Shown here: positions 1 through 7,476 of the stretch, piece after piece
Position numbering within the stretch: the stretch's first letter is position 1
Layout: every line of letters starts with the position of its first letter
Assembly (NCBI RefSeq): GCF_000429425.1
Contig: NZ_AUBV01000008.1
Location: 124,001-188,000, forward strand
Origin: Algoriphagus mannitolivorans DSM 15301
Lineage (GTDB): Bacteria; Bacteroidota; Bacteroidia; Cytophagales; Cyclobacteriaceae
Direction of reading: 5' to 3'
DNA length: 64,000 nt
Translations under genes and position numbers: made by a program
Notes under the pieces: generated by a model
Told to the model about the DNA's origin: nothing
The model's input: only the letters and a program-made list of their open reading frames with translations
The model's database searches: none

Positions 1-854
1 TCGAAGGTATTCTTGATATAGATCGGAATATTCTTCTTCATCGCAGGCTGCATGGTGGCAGGGAAGATCACTTTGGCTCCAAAGTGGGAAAGTTCCATCG
101 CTTCGTTATAGCTCAACTGTGGGATGGTAAAGGCCGAATACACCAATTTTGGATCAGCAGTCAATACTCCGGATACGTCAGTCCAGATTTCCAAGTCCTC
201 GGCATCCAAGGCTCCTGCAAAAATTGCCGCAGTATAATCTGAACCTGAGCGGCCCAGAGTAGTTGTTTCTCCCTTTGAGGTACTCGCAATAAATCCTGTG
301 ATCACCTTTACCCCTTCATTTTTGGCGAAATACTCCTTAATCAGACCATTGGTTGTTTCAAAATCCACCCGAGCTTGACCAAATCGATCATTGGTCCGAA
401 TTACTTCTCTTGCATCCACAAACTGGGTCTTGATACCTTTCCCGGCCATTGCCTCAGCCAGAATAAACGCAGAAAGACGCTCTCCAAAACTGGCTACATA
501 ATCCAGGGTTCTTAGTGAATTTTCTTTGATCAGGTATATTCCATGAAAAAGGTCCTCAAGTTCTTTGAATCGGACTTTCACATAAGTCATCACCGAACTG
601 TGATTTTGTACCGCAATCAACTGACGGACAATATCCAGATGCTTTTCCTCAAGGGTTTGCAAAAGGTCTCGATAGCTTTGATCACCTTCTCGGGCCTGCC
701 GGGCGATGGTCAATAAACTTTCCGTGACACCTCCAAAAGCTGAAAAAACGACTGCGATTTCATGGTGTTTTAGCTTTTCCTTCAGGATGGCAAAAACTTT
801 CTGGATGTTTTCGGGATTCGCGACGGATGAACCTCCAAACTTGATGATTTTCAT
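1..854 (-). CDS. thrA: Aspartokinase, N-terminal part (probably bifunctional ThrA); runs off window
   Basis: The visible 284 residues form an aspartate kinase domain, which phosphorylates aspartate as the first step toward threonine, methionine and lysine. The start carries the KFGGSS nucleotide-binding motif at residues 5-10, and GRSGSDYTAA lies at 201-210. The 3' end, including any ACT and homoserine dehydrogenase domains, lies before position 1. I infer the bifunctional ThrA form because the upstream leader peptide is threonine-rich and the N-terminus resembles ThrA rather than LysC, but the dehydrogenase domain is not visible. The start is the ATG at 852-854. A 176-bp leader separates it from the leader peptide stop. 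Confidence 0.85.
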   Translation of the reverse strand, partial: MKIIKFGGSSVANPENIQKVFAILKEKLKHHEIAVVFSAFGGVTESLLTIARQAREGDQSYRDLLQTLEEKHLDIVRQLIAVQNHSSVMTYVKVRFKELEDLFHGIYLIKENSLRTLDYVASFGERLSAFILAEAMAGKGIKTQFVDAREVIRTNDRFGQARVDFETTNGLIKEYFAKNEGVKVITGFIASTSKGETTTLGRSGSDYTAAIFAGALDAEDLEIWTDVSGVLTADPKLVYSAFTIPQLSYNEAMELSHFGAKVIFPATMQPAMKKNIPIYIKNTF

Positions 855-1024
855 GTAATTATTGTTTTTTTTCAAAAGCCTCATGGAATCTCACATGGAA
901 GAAAAACATCTTGGATTGAGGAGATGAATTCATGATCGATTTCATAAAAGACAAAGGGGAATAATTTCGGGAAACTAAATTTTGGCCAAATCAGGCCCTA
1001 AAAGGCGAGGTACTTATAGATCGA

Positions 1025-1040
1025 TACGGGTCACCCCGTA
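1025..1040 (-). promoter_or_regulatory. Hairpin at end of thr leader peptide
   Basis: Six-bp stem TACGGG/CCCGTA with a four-base loop that overlaps the leader peptide's stop codon, directly after its threonine codons. A ribosome stalled at those codons would sit on or just before this hairpin. A weaker GGCC/GGCC dyad follows at 984-997. No U-run follows either hairpin, so a classic intrinsic attenuator is not visible. Confidence 0.45.
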
Positions 1041-1138
1041 ATCGTGGTCATCATTCCGGTGGTATAAAAAAAAGCAGCAACGATTCCTTTCTGGAAGGAC
1101 TCGACTAAAAAAACATAAGAGTTAGCTGCTGAAACCAT
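1031..1138 (-). CDS. thrL: Putative thr operon leader peptide (35 aa)
   Basis: A short ORF on the same strand as the aspartokinase gene and upstream of it starts at ATG 1138 and stops at 1031. Its C-terminus reads TTGMMTTITG: five threonines and one isoleucine in the last ten residues. A 6-bp hairpin (1025-1040) contains the stop codon in its loop. In enterobacteria, ThrL peptides rich in Thr and Ile codons control the thrABC operon by ribosome-mediated attenuation. The same role here is inference from position, strand and codon content. It is too short for normal gene calling. The start is the only in-frame ATG ahead of the Thr cluster. Confidence 0.65.
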   Translation of the reverse strand: MVSAANSYVFLVESFQKGIVAAFFYTTGMMTTITG

Positions 1139-1352
1139 GTCTGGATTTTTGACTCGACAATTCTACTGCGAAAAAACGGTTTGACCAAACAAATCCGCAA
1201 ACAAGTCTAAGTAATTTTGAATTTTTATCACACAAAGCCTAATAAAGTTAATTTTTTAGCAAAAAACGAAATTTTATTCACTTAAAATTCACCCCAAATC
1301 CTCAAGAGTGAAGATTTCAGGTTAACTTGATAGTAATCAACTTTTAAGCAGC

Positions 1353-1778
1353 ATGAAACAAATTTCGTCTCTCCTCTTTGTCGCTTTGATCTTTCTATGC
1401 CTTGGATGTGGAACTACCAAAGGTCTCAATCCTATTGCTTTATTGACATCAAATCCTTGGGAGCTTTCTTCATTGCAAGGCCAAGAAGTAGATGCCACGA
1501 AATTTCCCAGTGGACTACCCAACCTCTATTTTCTGGATGGGGGAAAATTGTCCGGATTTACAGGATGTAACAATTTTTCCGGAGGATTTTCCTTGGAAAG
1601 CAACGGCATGCAATTGGACCCTGGTTCCATCACCAAAAAAGCATGCCCAGGCACAGCCGAAGAGGAATTTATCTCAGCACTTGAAAAAGTAAAATCTTAT
1701 ACCGTAAACAAAGAAAAGCTCATCTTATCGGATGGAATTACCGAGTTGATGAGCTTTGCTGTGCTGAAAAACCAATAG
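1353..1778 (+). CDS. META-domain (HslJ-like) lipoprotein
   Basis: 141-residue protein with a hydrophobic N-terminus ending in a lipobox at Cys19, so probably a lipoprotein. The remainder matches the META/HslJ (DUF306) fold: a WEL segment near residue 36, the GFTGCNNFSG stretch at about 67-76, and a closing LILSDG segment. HslJ relatives are linked to heat or novobiocin resistance in E. coli, but the molecular role is unknown. It is a single gene, convergent with the Gre-like gene two bases downstream. Confidence 0.85.
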   Translation: MKQISSLLFVALIFLCLGCGTTKGLNPIALLTSNPWELSSLQGQEVDATKFPSGLPNLYFLDGGKLSGFTGCNNFSGGFSLESNGMQLDPGSITKKACPGTAEEEFISALEKVKSYTVNKEKLILSDGITELMSFAVLKNQ

Positions 1779-1780
1779 AA

Positions 1781-2236
1781 TCAGAACATTTCCTCAACAA
1801 CCTGAGGTTTCCCGCGGAAGTTTACCTGGTCTTTCTTTTTCTTACCGATCAATAGTTCTCCCAAGGGAGAGTTTTTGCTCAGCAAGAAAACTTTGGAGTC
1901 TTCTACCTTGATTTGGCCAAGGCTTACAGCCAGGAGAAACCAATCGGCTCCCAACTTAACCAATGTACCTTCCTGAATGGTCGGGGGTGTGTCTTTGATG
2001 GTATTCAGGCGGTAAATTTCTTCCAAGTCAGCCTTGCTTTGGGCGATTTGCTTTTCGATGGAATTAAGGTCCTGAGAAATCATCTCACGGCTGGTTTCAT
2101 ACTTATCCCCAGCACTGTTTTTTTCCTCTTCAAGAATACTCTCGATGATATTTTTTCGCTCTTCTGCGAGCAACTTTTGTTTTTCTTTCAATTGGTCTAT
2201 CGCTGCCTGATAGACTTTCGCTTTGAATTCGTTCAT
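1781..2236 (-). CDS. GreA/GreB-like transcription factor homologue
   Basis: About 151 residues: a long charged helical N-terminal half that would form a coiled coil, followed by a small C-terminal domain (EGTLVKLGADWFLLAVSLG and SPLGELLIGKKKKD) like the FKBP-type C-domain of GreA/GreB. Gre factors bind the RNA polymerase secondary channel and rescue stalled complexes. Whether this shorter Bacteroidota homologue does so is not known. I chose the ATG at 2234-2236 because it lies five bases after the stop of the NTF2-like gene, giving a tight operon. A longer frame would overlap that gene. Confidence 0.7.
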   Translation of the reverse strand: MNEFKAKVYQAAIDQLKEKQKLLAEERKNIIESILEEEKNSAGDKYETSREMISQDLNSIEKQIAQSKADLEEIYRLNTIKDTPPTIQEGTLVKLGADWFLLAVSLGQIKVEDSKVFLLSKNSPLGELLIGKKKKDQVNFRGKPQVVEEMF

Positions 2237-2240
2237 AAAA

Positions 2241-2705
2241 TCAATCTTCGCAATTTTCTTTTCTACGGGTATCGATGATGTATACAATTTTCCAGCCTTC
2301 GGCCATTTTCACTAATTGAAATGAGTTGACGCCGCAATGGCTGAAGTTTCCATTGACGTAAAATTTATAGGGAGTCCACGCGGATGCCATCGTGCCATCT
2401 ATTTTGATTTGATAATCCAAAATTTGCTCATCCAGCTGGGTTTCAGCAGGAGTTGTGGCTATTCTTTTTACAAAATCAGCAACCGCATTACTTCCGACGG
2501 TGCTTCCATCCGGCTTGGCCATGACAGTCTGCATGATCGCATCTGGTGAAAAAGCTGCTGCCACCTGTTCTGGATTTTTAGCTCTCATTCCGTCAAACAT
2601 GCTTTTAATCACTTGCTCCACTGCCTGTTCATCGGTTTGGGCTTTGGCTGAAAAACCAATAATGGCCAAAAACAGCCCGGCTAGAATAAATACTCTTGTC
2701 TTCAT
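2241..2705 (-). CDS. Secreted NTF2/SnoaL-like protein (DUF4440 type)
   Basis: 154 residues with a clear signal peptide (hydrophobic core, cleavage near SAKA-QT at about residue 23). The mature part has the NTF2-like pattern: a first helix (EQAVEQVIKSMFDGMRAKN), then AAFSPDAIMQ, then strands ending in WKIVYIIDTRR. Such domains bind small ligands or act as enzymes, and the substrate cannot be read from sequence. It sits two bases downstream of the SDR stop and five bases upstream of the Gre-like start, so the three genes are probably co-transcribed. Confidence 0.75.
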   Translation of the reverse strand: MKTRVFILAGLFLAIIGFSAKAQTDEQAVEQVIKSMFDGMRAKNPEQVAAAFSPDAIMQTVMAKPDGSTVGSNAVADFVKRIATTPAETQLDEQILDYQIKIDGTMASAWTPYKFYVNGNFSHCGVNSFQLVKMAEGWKIVYIIDTRRKENCED

Positions 2706-2707
2706 AA

Positions 2708-3385
2708 TTACACTCCTCCGTAAAGTTTGAAAGTCATATTTCGTAGGGATGGGGTATTTACAGCATAGTGCATTGCTTCGGCAATTTCCTTAGGGGCGAC
2801 CCATTTGGAAAAGTCGGCATCCGGCATACTCTGTCGGTTGCCGGGAGTGTCAATGATACTCGGCACAAAAACATGCGTGCGAATATCAGTGCCTTTGACT
2901 TCCTCTGCCAAAATCTCAGATAGAGAAATCACCATTTTTTTACTGAGCGCATAGGCTACGGTACCTGTCGCATCCTCCAATTGAATGGCAGGTCTTGCCC
3001 CAACAAACAAAAATGTGCCTTTACCCTGCTTTTTGATCATAGGTAAAAAGCCCTGAACCATCTGGAAACAACTGAAAAAATTCAGCTCGATCATGGTGCT
3101 CATCTCTTTTTGGGAGGTCTCCTCAATAGAGCCCATCGCAAATCCACCCACAATCATCGCCACAGCTTCCAGTTCGCCGTACTGGATTTCGTATTCTTTA
3201 ACAAATTCACTGACCGATTTTTCACTAGTCACATCGACTTCATAGGTATCGTCAGCCTCCTCAGCTACTTCCTCAGCATCAGGCTTCACCAAAGCAATTA
3301 CATGATATCCTTCACGCTTAAACTTTTCGACCACAGCACTTCCTAAAGCTCCCGCTGCGCCGGTCACAATGATATTTCTACTCAT
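2708..3385 (-). CDS. SDR family oxidoreductase
   Basis: 225-residue short-chain dehydrogenase/reductase. The N-terminal TGAAGALG (residues 8-15) is the Rossmann cofactor loop, and Tyr145-x3-Lys149 is the catalytic pair. The serine usually found about 13 residues before the tyrosine is absent; the segment reads VGARPA instead. Substrate unknown. It is the first gene of a three-gene minus-strand operon and is divergent from the MscS gene. Confidence 0.85.
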   Translation of the reverse strand: MSRNIIVTGAAGALGSAVVEKFKREGYHVIALVKPDAEEVAEEADDTYEVDVTSEKSVSEFVKEYEIQYGELEAVAMIVGGFAMGSIEETSQKEMSTMIELNFFSCFQMVQGFLPMIKKQGKGTFLFVGARPAIQLEDATGTVAYALSKKMVISLSEILAEEVKGTDIRTHVFVPSIIDTPGNRQSMPDADFSKWVAPKEIAEAMHYAVNTPSLRNMTFKLYGGV

Positions 3386-3404
3386 TAGTCCATTTTTTCA
3401 GTCC

Positions 3405-3412
3405 TATATTTG
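3405..3412 (+). promoter_or_regulatory. -7 element TATATTTG for the mscS-type gene
   Basis: Exact match to the Bacteroidota -7 consensus TAnnTTTG, 31 bp before the ATG at 3443. No -33 TTTG is seen at the right distance. The element overlaps a TTG codon at 3410 that could be read as an upstream start, which argues for starting the gene at 3443. Confidence 0.5.
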
Positions 3413-3442
3413 CTAAAATTAGCCTTAATTTTTCGATTGCGC

Positions 3443-4345
3443 ATGAATCTAGTCAAAACCAGCATCCGAAATCAAGAAAATATTCGGCGAAGAAACTTTG
3501 CCTTGAAATTGATTTTCCTGATCATTTTGGAGGTTTTTTATGCCGGAAACACTTTTCTCCAACCCATTTTGGAAGAATATGAGCTTTTGACTCATACCAT
3601 GAGAGCAGTGATTTTCCTCCTGAGTGCCAACTTGATCATTTCATTGGGGAGAATTATCACCTTGAGAATTTACCTCAGACAAAGAGAAGACACCAAAATC
3701 CAACCCAATTTCACAACCGGAATTGGAAGGATTTCCACCTTGCTCAACGGGATTGTAGTTTTAATTTCATTGATGCTGGCCTTTGGGATCCGTCCTTTAG
3801 AATTCCTAACCAGTATCACCATCGTGGCTGCTGCCATTGCACTCCTGACCAAGGAATATATTACGAATATTGTCAATGGATTAATCATGATGTTTTCCGA
3901 CCAATTGGAAATCGGGGACAAAATCCAAATCGGAAAGCATACAGGCTTTATCAGAGACATTACGCTGATCAACCTTGTTTTGAAAAGTGATACTGGGGAA
4001 ACAATCCTTATTCCGAATTCAATGGCCTTGAATTCGGACGTTATCAATTTTTCCAAAAACAATACCCATCAGGTAATTCTGGATGCTGAAATTCCGACCA
4101 AAGCTGATATCCAACTAACACAGCTTGAAAATGAACTGACACGGCTATTGGATGCCTTTTCGGACTCTGTATTTAAGGAAGGGGCACAACTGAATGTACT
4201 CGAAAGAAAATCTGAAAGTCTGATCATCCGATTCCAATTCCCGATAAAAACCGGAGAAAAATCCACCGAAGTTAAACTCAAAAAAGAGCTCAATCAATCA
4301 CTACTCAGTTGGACGCATGGACACAGAAAAGACGAATTACTTTGA
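3443..4345 (+). CDS. MscS-family mechanosensitive channel protein
   Basis: About 300 residues. Three or so N-terminal membrane segments are followed by the MscS pore and beta domain (TSITIVAAAIALLTKEYI, then MMFSDQLEIGDKIQIG and GFIRDITL) and a cytoplasmic C-domain. MscS channels open under membrane tension and release solutes during osmotic downshock. I start at ATG 3443, since the longer TTG start lies inside the candidate -7 element. The 3' end overlaps the alkyltransferase-like gene by 29 bases. Confidence 0.85.
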   Translation: MNLVKTSIRNQENIRRRNFALKLIFLIILEVFYAGNTFLQPILEEYELLTHTMRAVIFLLSANLIISLGRIITLRIYLRQREDTKIQPNFTTGIGRISTLLNGIVVLISLMLAFGIRPLEFLTSITIVAAAIALLTKEYITNIVNGLIMMFSDQLEIGDKIQIGKHTGFIRDITLINLVLKSDTGETILIPNSMALNSDVINFSKNNTHQVILDAEIPTKADIQLTQLENELTRLLDAFSDSVFKEGAQLNVLERKSESLIIRFQFPIKTGEKSTEVKLKKELNQSLLSWTHGHRKDELL

Positions 4346-4655
4346 CTTGGTTTACCAGGTAGTTCGAGAAATCCCAAAAGGAAGAGTGACTAGCTATGGG
4401 GCAATTGCAAACTACCTCGGCCTAAAAAGTGGCGCCAGAATGGTGGGGTATGCCATGAATGCCGCCCACTCTATGCCCGATGTCCCTGCTCAGCGAGTAG
4501 TCAATCGAATGGGATTATTGACAGGAAAGCACCATTTCGAAACCCCAACCCGAATGCAGGAGCTTCTGGAAGCCGAGGGTATCCAAATTGTGGAAGACCA
4601 AGTCCAAAACTTTGAGAAAGTATTTTGGGACCCTGAGAAGGAATTGTCGATTTAG
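4317..4655 (+). CDS. Alkyltransferase-like (ATL) DNA-repair protein
   Basis: 112-residue protein of the MGMT C-terminal domain family. It has the helix-turn-helix and base-flipping region (GRVTSYGAIANYLG) and the site that in MGMT reads PCHR. Here it reads PAQR (residues 57-60), so the alkyl-acceptor cysteine is replaced by Ala58. This is the mark of ATL proteins, which bind O6-alkylguanine and flag it for nucleotide excision repair without transferring the alkyl group. The gene begins 29 bases inside the MscS gene in another frame, suggesting translational coupling. Confidence 0.85.
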   Translation: MDTEKTNYFDLVYQVVREIPKGRVTSYGAIANYLGLKSGARMVGYAMNAAHSMPDVPAQRVVNRMGLLTGKHHFETPTRMQELLEAEGIQIVEDQVQNFEKVFWDPEKELSI

Positions 4656-6097
4656 GATTTTTTGCGGTACAGATAAAGCCCCAAAAACATCAAAGCCCCA
4701 TTAAGGATTAGAGCTTCAAAGCCAAACTTGTACCCCCAAAGCAATTTTTCAGAATTCTGAGCGATCAGGAAAGTGGTAACGGGGGCCAAAACTGCCAGAA
4801 AAGGTACCACCTTATCCCTAACTTGGAACTTGGTAAATAGGCCAAAGGAATACAAGCCCAAAAGTGGCCCGTAGGTGTAACCTGCAATGATAAACACGGA
4901 GTTGATGACACTTTGATCATTCAGCCAATAGAAAGCTAAAATCAAGAAAAACATAAGGCCTGTAAAGGCGATATGGACTTTTTTACGGATCGAAACTCGC
5001 TTTTCTGGTGAATATTTTTTTTCTATTTGGAGGAAATCAATGCAAAAAGAGGTAGTCAATGCGGTCAGGGTAGAGTCTGCGCTTGAGTAAGCAGCAGCCG
5101 TGATTCCCAAGACAAAGACTATACCCGCAAAAGCTGAAAAATGCTGAGTCACCAACATCGGGAACAACTCATCCGTTCGAGCCGGAAGTTGAACTCCCTT
5201 TGTTTCGGCATAGAGATAAAGCATCACCCCTAGGGATAAAAACAACAGGTTGACAATGACCAAAATGATGGTAAACCAAAACATGTTCTTTTGAGCATCA
5301 CCGATCGATCGGCATGTCAGGTTTTTTTGCATCATATCCTGATCCAGTCCTGTCATGACGATGGTAATAAATGCTCCGGAAATGAACTGTTTGAAAAAGT
5401 TGGTACCCGCTTTCCAGTCCCAGTTGAAAATAGTAGAACGCTGATCTTCAGCCACGGTGGAGATGTAGTCTCCCAAACTTTGGATCCCCAGGTCCTTTCC
5501 GATCATGATAATCGTAATGACTACCGCCAGAAGCATAAACAGGGTCTGCAAAGTATCTGTCCACACCACAGTCTTGATGCCTCCTCGGAAAGTGTACAAC
5601 CAAATCAGGCCGACTGTTATGGCCACAGACACCCAAAATGGAATACCAAGAGCATCAAAAAGAATCAGCTGAAGCACACTTGCAACCAAATAAACTCTTA
5701 AAGAAGATCCTAAAGCACGCGAGAGAATAAAGAAAAAAGCGCCGGTCTTATAGGACCAAAAACCGAATCTATCTTCCAGGTAAGAATAAATCGAAACTAA
5801 GTTGAGCCGATAATAAAGCGGAAGCAATACTTTGGCGATAGTGAAATAGCCTAACGTGTAACCCAAAACAACCTGGAAGTAAAAGAAGTTGGTATTTCCG
5901 ACCTCTCCAGGAACAGAAATAAATGTCACCCCGGAGAGAGACGCTCCTATCATCCCAAAGGCAACCAAAAACCAAGGAGACTGTCGGTCTCCAGTAAAAA
6001 AAGTGTCCGCGGTTACTTTGCGGGAAGTGAAATAAGAAATCAGAAAAAGGAGTAGAAAATAGGCCGAAATGACCGCTAGTACCAGTTGGTAATTCAT
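4652..6097 (-). CDS. Sodium:solute symporter (SSF family)
   Basis: 481 residues with about 13 hydrophobic segments and the SSF pattern: TFISVPGEVGN near the start, FRGGIKTVVWTDTLQ in the middle, and GITAAAYSSADSTLTALTTSF as the sodium-site helix. Such proteins couple Na+ entry to uptake of sugars, amino acids or sialic acid; the substrate is not readable. I use ATG 6097, since the longer reading would need a TTG start and adds no recognised sequence. It ends convergently with the ATL gene, overlapping by four bases, and is divergent from clpS. Confidence 0.85.
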   Translation of the reverse strand: MNYQLVLAVISAYFLLLFLISYFTSRKVTADTFFTGDRQSPWFLVAFGMIGASLSGVTFISVPGEVGNTNFFYFQVVLGYTLGYFTIAKVLLPLYYRLNLVSIYSYLEDRFGFWSYKTGAFFFILSRALGSSLRVYLVASVLQLILFDALGIPFWVSVAITVGLIWLYTFRGGIKTVVWTDTLQTLFMLLAVVITIIMIGKDLGIQSLGDYISTVAEDQRSTIFNWDWKAGTNFFKQFISGAFITIVMTGLDQDMMQKNLTCRSIGDAQKNMFWFTIILVIVNLLFLSLGVMLYLYAETKGVQLPARTDELFPMLVTQHFSAFAGIVFVLGITAAAYSSADSTLTALTTSFCIDFLQIEKKYSPEKRVSIRKKVHIAFTGLMFFLILAFYWLNDQSVINSVFIIAGYTYGPLLGLYSFGLFTKFQVRDKVVPFLAVLAPVTTFLIAQNSEKLLWGYKFGFEALILNGALMFLGLYLYRKKS

Positions 6098-6148
6098 AAA
6101 GCAGAGAATGTACCTCGCTAAGTTGTCCAATATTCTTAATTTTGCAAA

Positions 6149-6442
6149 ATGAACAGAATTGGCAATCCCCTACCTGAATTAGAAGAAGTCGAGGTTCTCC
6201 TCGAGGAGTTGTTGGATCAGGAAGAATCTGACCTGGTCGTATTCAATGATGATGTCAACACCTTCGATCATGTAATCAATGTGTTGATCAAGGTATGCGA
6301 TCATACTCCTGAACAAGCCGAACAATGCACTTTGATCATCCACTACAAAGGAAAATGCGCGGTCAAAAAAGGATCCAAGACTGAGCTCAAACCCATGTGT
6401 GAAGCGATTTTGGACGCCGGTATTCAAGCAGCAATCCTATAA
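6149..6442 (+). CDS. clpS: ATP-dependent Clp protease adaptor ClpS
   Basis: 97 residues. The core ([17 protein letters not shown], then [16 protein letters not shown]) is the ClpS fold that recognises N-degron substrates and delivers them to ClpAP-type proteases in the cytoplasm. The NDD segment and the following helix are typical of ClpS. A TAATTTTG at 6137-6144 fits the -7 consensus but lies so close to the ATG that a transcript from it would be nearly leaderless. recR follows 11 bases after the stop. Confidence 0.9.
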   Translation: MNRIGNPLPELEEVEVLLEELLDQEESDLVVFNDDVNTFDHVINVLIKVCDHTPEQAEQCTLIIHYKGKCAVKKGSKTELKPMCEAILDAGIQAAIL

Positions 6443-6453
6443 ACTCAAATTTC

Positions 6454-7062
6454 TTGAACTTCCCTTCGAAACTTATAGAGGATGCGGTCACCGAAATTTC
6501 CCGGCTTCCAGGCATTGGAAAAAAAACCGCACTTCGACTGGCTTTACACCTGCTCAAGCAAAATGAGGCGGTCACTGAGGCACTCGCTTTGGCACTGACC
6601 AGAATGCGCGAGGAAATCAAGTATTGCAAAACTTGTCACAACATTTCGGATCAAGAGGAATGTAGCATCTGCTTGGGACACCGTAGAGACCGGAGTTTAA
6701 TCTGTGTGGTCGAAGATATCCGCGATGTACTGGCTATAGAAAACACCAATCAGTACACTGGTCTTTATCACGTTCTGGGTGGTGTGATTTCCCCTATCCA
6801 GGGGGTGGGACCGGACGATTTAAAGATCGAAAGTCTACTCTCCCGTGTTTCTGAGGGAGATGTCAAAGAAGTAATCTTGGCACTGTCCGCTACCATGGAA
6901 GGTGATACGACCTCTTTTTATTTGAGCAAAAGGCTGAAAGATTTCGGGACCAAAGTAAGCACCATTGCCAGAGGTATTCCAGTTGGTGGAGAATTGGAAT
7001 TTACCGACGAGGTTACTTTGGGCAGGAGTATTTTGACCCGGATAAATTATGCACAGGAGTAA
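6454..7062 (+). CDS. recR: Recombination mediator RecR
   Basis: 202 residues. A helix-hairpin-helix ([19 protein letters not shown]), a four-cysteine zinc finger (Cys58, 61, 70 and 73), and a Toprim domain beginning ICVVEDIRD at about 83. With RecF and RecO, RecR helps load RecA at gapped DNA. The start is TTG at 6454: family members begin [19 protein letters not shown], and no ATG is available at that point. Read from TTG the protein starts [12 protein letters not shown]. Confidence 0.93.
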   Translation: MNFPSKLIEDAVTEISRLPGIGKKTALRLALHLLKQNEAVTEALALALTRMREEIKYCKTCHNISDQEECSICLGHRRDRSLICVVEDIRDVLAIENTNQYTGLYHVLGGVISPIQGVGPDDLKIESLLSRVSEGDVKEVILALSATMEGDTTSFYLSKRLKDFGTKVSTIARGIPVGGELEFTDEVTLGRSILTRINYAQE

Positions 7063-7069
7063 ATAAAAA

Positions 7070-7100
7070 TTTGCGGGTAATAAAACCCGTTCTATATTTG
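7070..7100 (+). promoter_or_regulatory. Promoter of the tRNA-Ala locus (-33 TTTG, 19 bp, -7 TATATTTG)
   Basis: TTTG at 7070-7073 and a perfect TATATTTG at 7093-7100 with a 19-bp spacer make the best Bacteroidota promoter in the window. Transcription would begin near 7107, just before the first tRNA-like copy at 7111. An inverted repeat CGGGT-N6-ACCCG (7074-7089) fills the spacer and could be a weak recR terminator or an operator. Confidence 0.7.
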
Positions 7101-7110
7101 CACTCCGTTT

Positions 7111-7193
7111 GGGGGATAAGCTCAGTTGGCTAGAACGTCCCGAAGTCATTCGGGAAGGTCAGCGGATCGAATCCTAAAAAGAGACAAAATATT
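7111..7193 (+). pseudogene. Decayed tRNA-Ala copy 1 (5' end of ancestral gene?)
   Basis: 83-bp unit that begins like tRNA-Ala (GGGGGATAAGCTCAG) but has an 18-bp palindrome at 7138-7155 where the anticodon arm belongs, a mismatched D-stem, an altered T-arm (GGATCGAATCC), and a 3' end (TAAAAAGAGA) that cannot pair with its acceptor strand. Its acceptor strand GGGGGAT differs from the other copies at position 5 and pairs fully with ATCCTCC at 7795-7801 beyond the nuclease gene. It cannot fold into a working tRNA by itself. Confidence 0.75.
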
Positions 7194-7276
7194 GGGGAAT
7201 TAGCTCAGTTGGCTAAAGCGTCCCGAAGGCATTCGGGAAGGTCAGCGGATCGAATCCTAAAAAGAGACAAAATATT
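7194..7276 (+). pseudogene. Decayed tRNA-Ala copy 2
   Basis: Second 83-bp tandem unit, nearly identical to copies 1 and 3. The 5' half matches the intact tRNA-Ala at 7360 apart from one D-stem change. The anticodon arm is replaced by TCCCGAAGGCATTCGGGA (7221-7238), and the 3' part lacks a pairing acceptor strand. Judged non-functional as a tRNA. Confidence 0.75.
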
Positions 7277-7359
7277 GGGGAATTAGCTCGGTTGGCTAGA
7301 GCGTCCCGAAGGCATTCGGGAAGGTCAGCGGATCGAATCCTAAAAAGAGACCAAATATT
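7277..7359 (+). pseudogene. Decayed tRNA-Ala copy 3
   Basis: Third 83-bp unit, with an intact D-stem (GCTC/GAGC) and the same palindrome at 7304-7321. The acceptor 3' strand is again missing. It ends exactly where the intact tRNA begins, so the 83-bp period runs through to the functional gene. Confidence 0.75.
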
Positions 7360-7433
7360 GGGGAATTAGCTCAGTTGGCTAGAGCGCTACACTGGCAGTG
7401 TAGAGGTCATCGGTTCGAATCCGTTATTCTCCA
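7360..7433 (+). tRNA. tRNA-Ala (anticodon GGC)
   Basis: 74-nt cloverleaf. The acceptor stem is GGGGAAT with ATTCTCC, the D-stem is GCTC with GAGC, and the anticodon stem CTACA/TGTAG holds the loop CTGGCAG (anticodon GGC, U33 present). The T-arm is ATCGG-TTCGAAT-CCGTT, with one U-U mismatch at 50-64. The discriminator is A and CCA is not encoded. It is the only complete copy among four tandem tRNA-like units. A strong terminator follows. Confidence 0.92.
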
Positions 7434-7437
7434 CTTC

Positions 7438-7470
7438 AAGGCTTGCAGATTCTGCAAGCCTTTTTTATTT
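7438..7470 (+). terminator. Intrinsic terminator after tRNA-Ala
   Basis: Perfect 12-bp inverted repeat (7438-7449 with 7451-7462, one base between) running into a T-rich tract. It would end the tRNA transcript before the GIY-YIG gene. Confidence 0.8.
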
Positions 7471-7476
7471 TCATTA

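Larger units (their letters stand above)
855..1352. other. Intergenic region with thr leader
   Basis: About 500 bp between the divergent aspartokinase and META lipoprotein genes. The half nearer the kinase holds the leader peptide and hairpin. The rest, 1139-1352, is AT-rich and must hold both promoters. I see no -33/-7 pair on either strand good enough to name, and no tRNA or repeat. Confidence 0.6.

Noticed and set aside
7111..7359. Three regularly spaced repeats resembling a CRISPR array
   Set aside because: The repeats are contiguous 83-bp units with no unique spacers, and each aligns with tRNA-Ala. No cas genes are present.
7111..7359. Three further functional tRNA-Ala genes, or frameshift-suppressor tRNAs with eight-base anticodon loops
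   Set aside because: Each lacks a 3' acceptor strand that pairs with its own 5' strand, U33 is replaced by A, and the T-arm is altered.
7375..7476. N-terminal extension of the GIY-YIG protein through the tRNA
   Set aside because: The extra codons are tRNA-Ala and its terminator. The nuclease family starts at MYFVYIL, ATG 7477.
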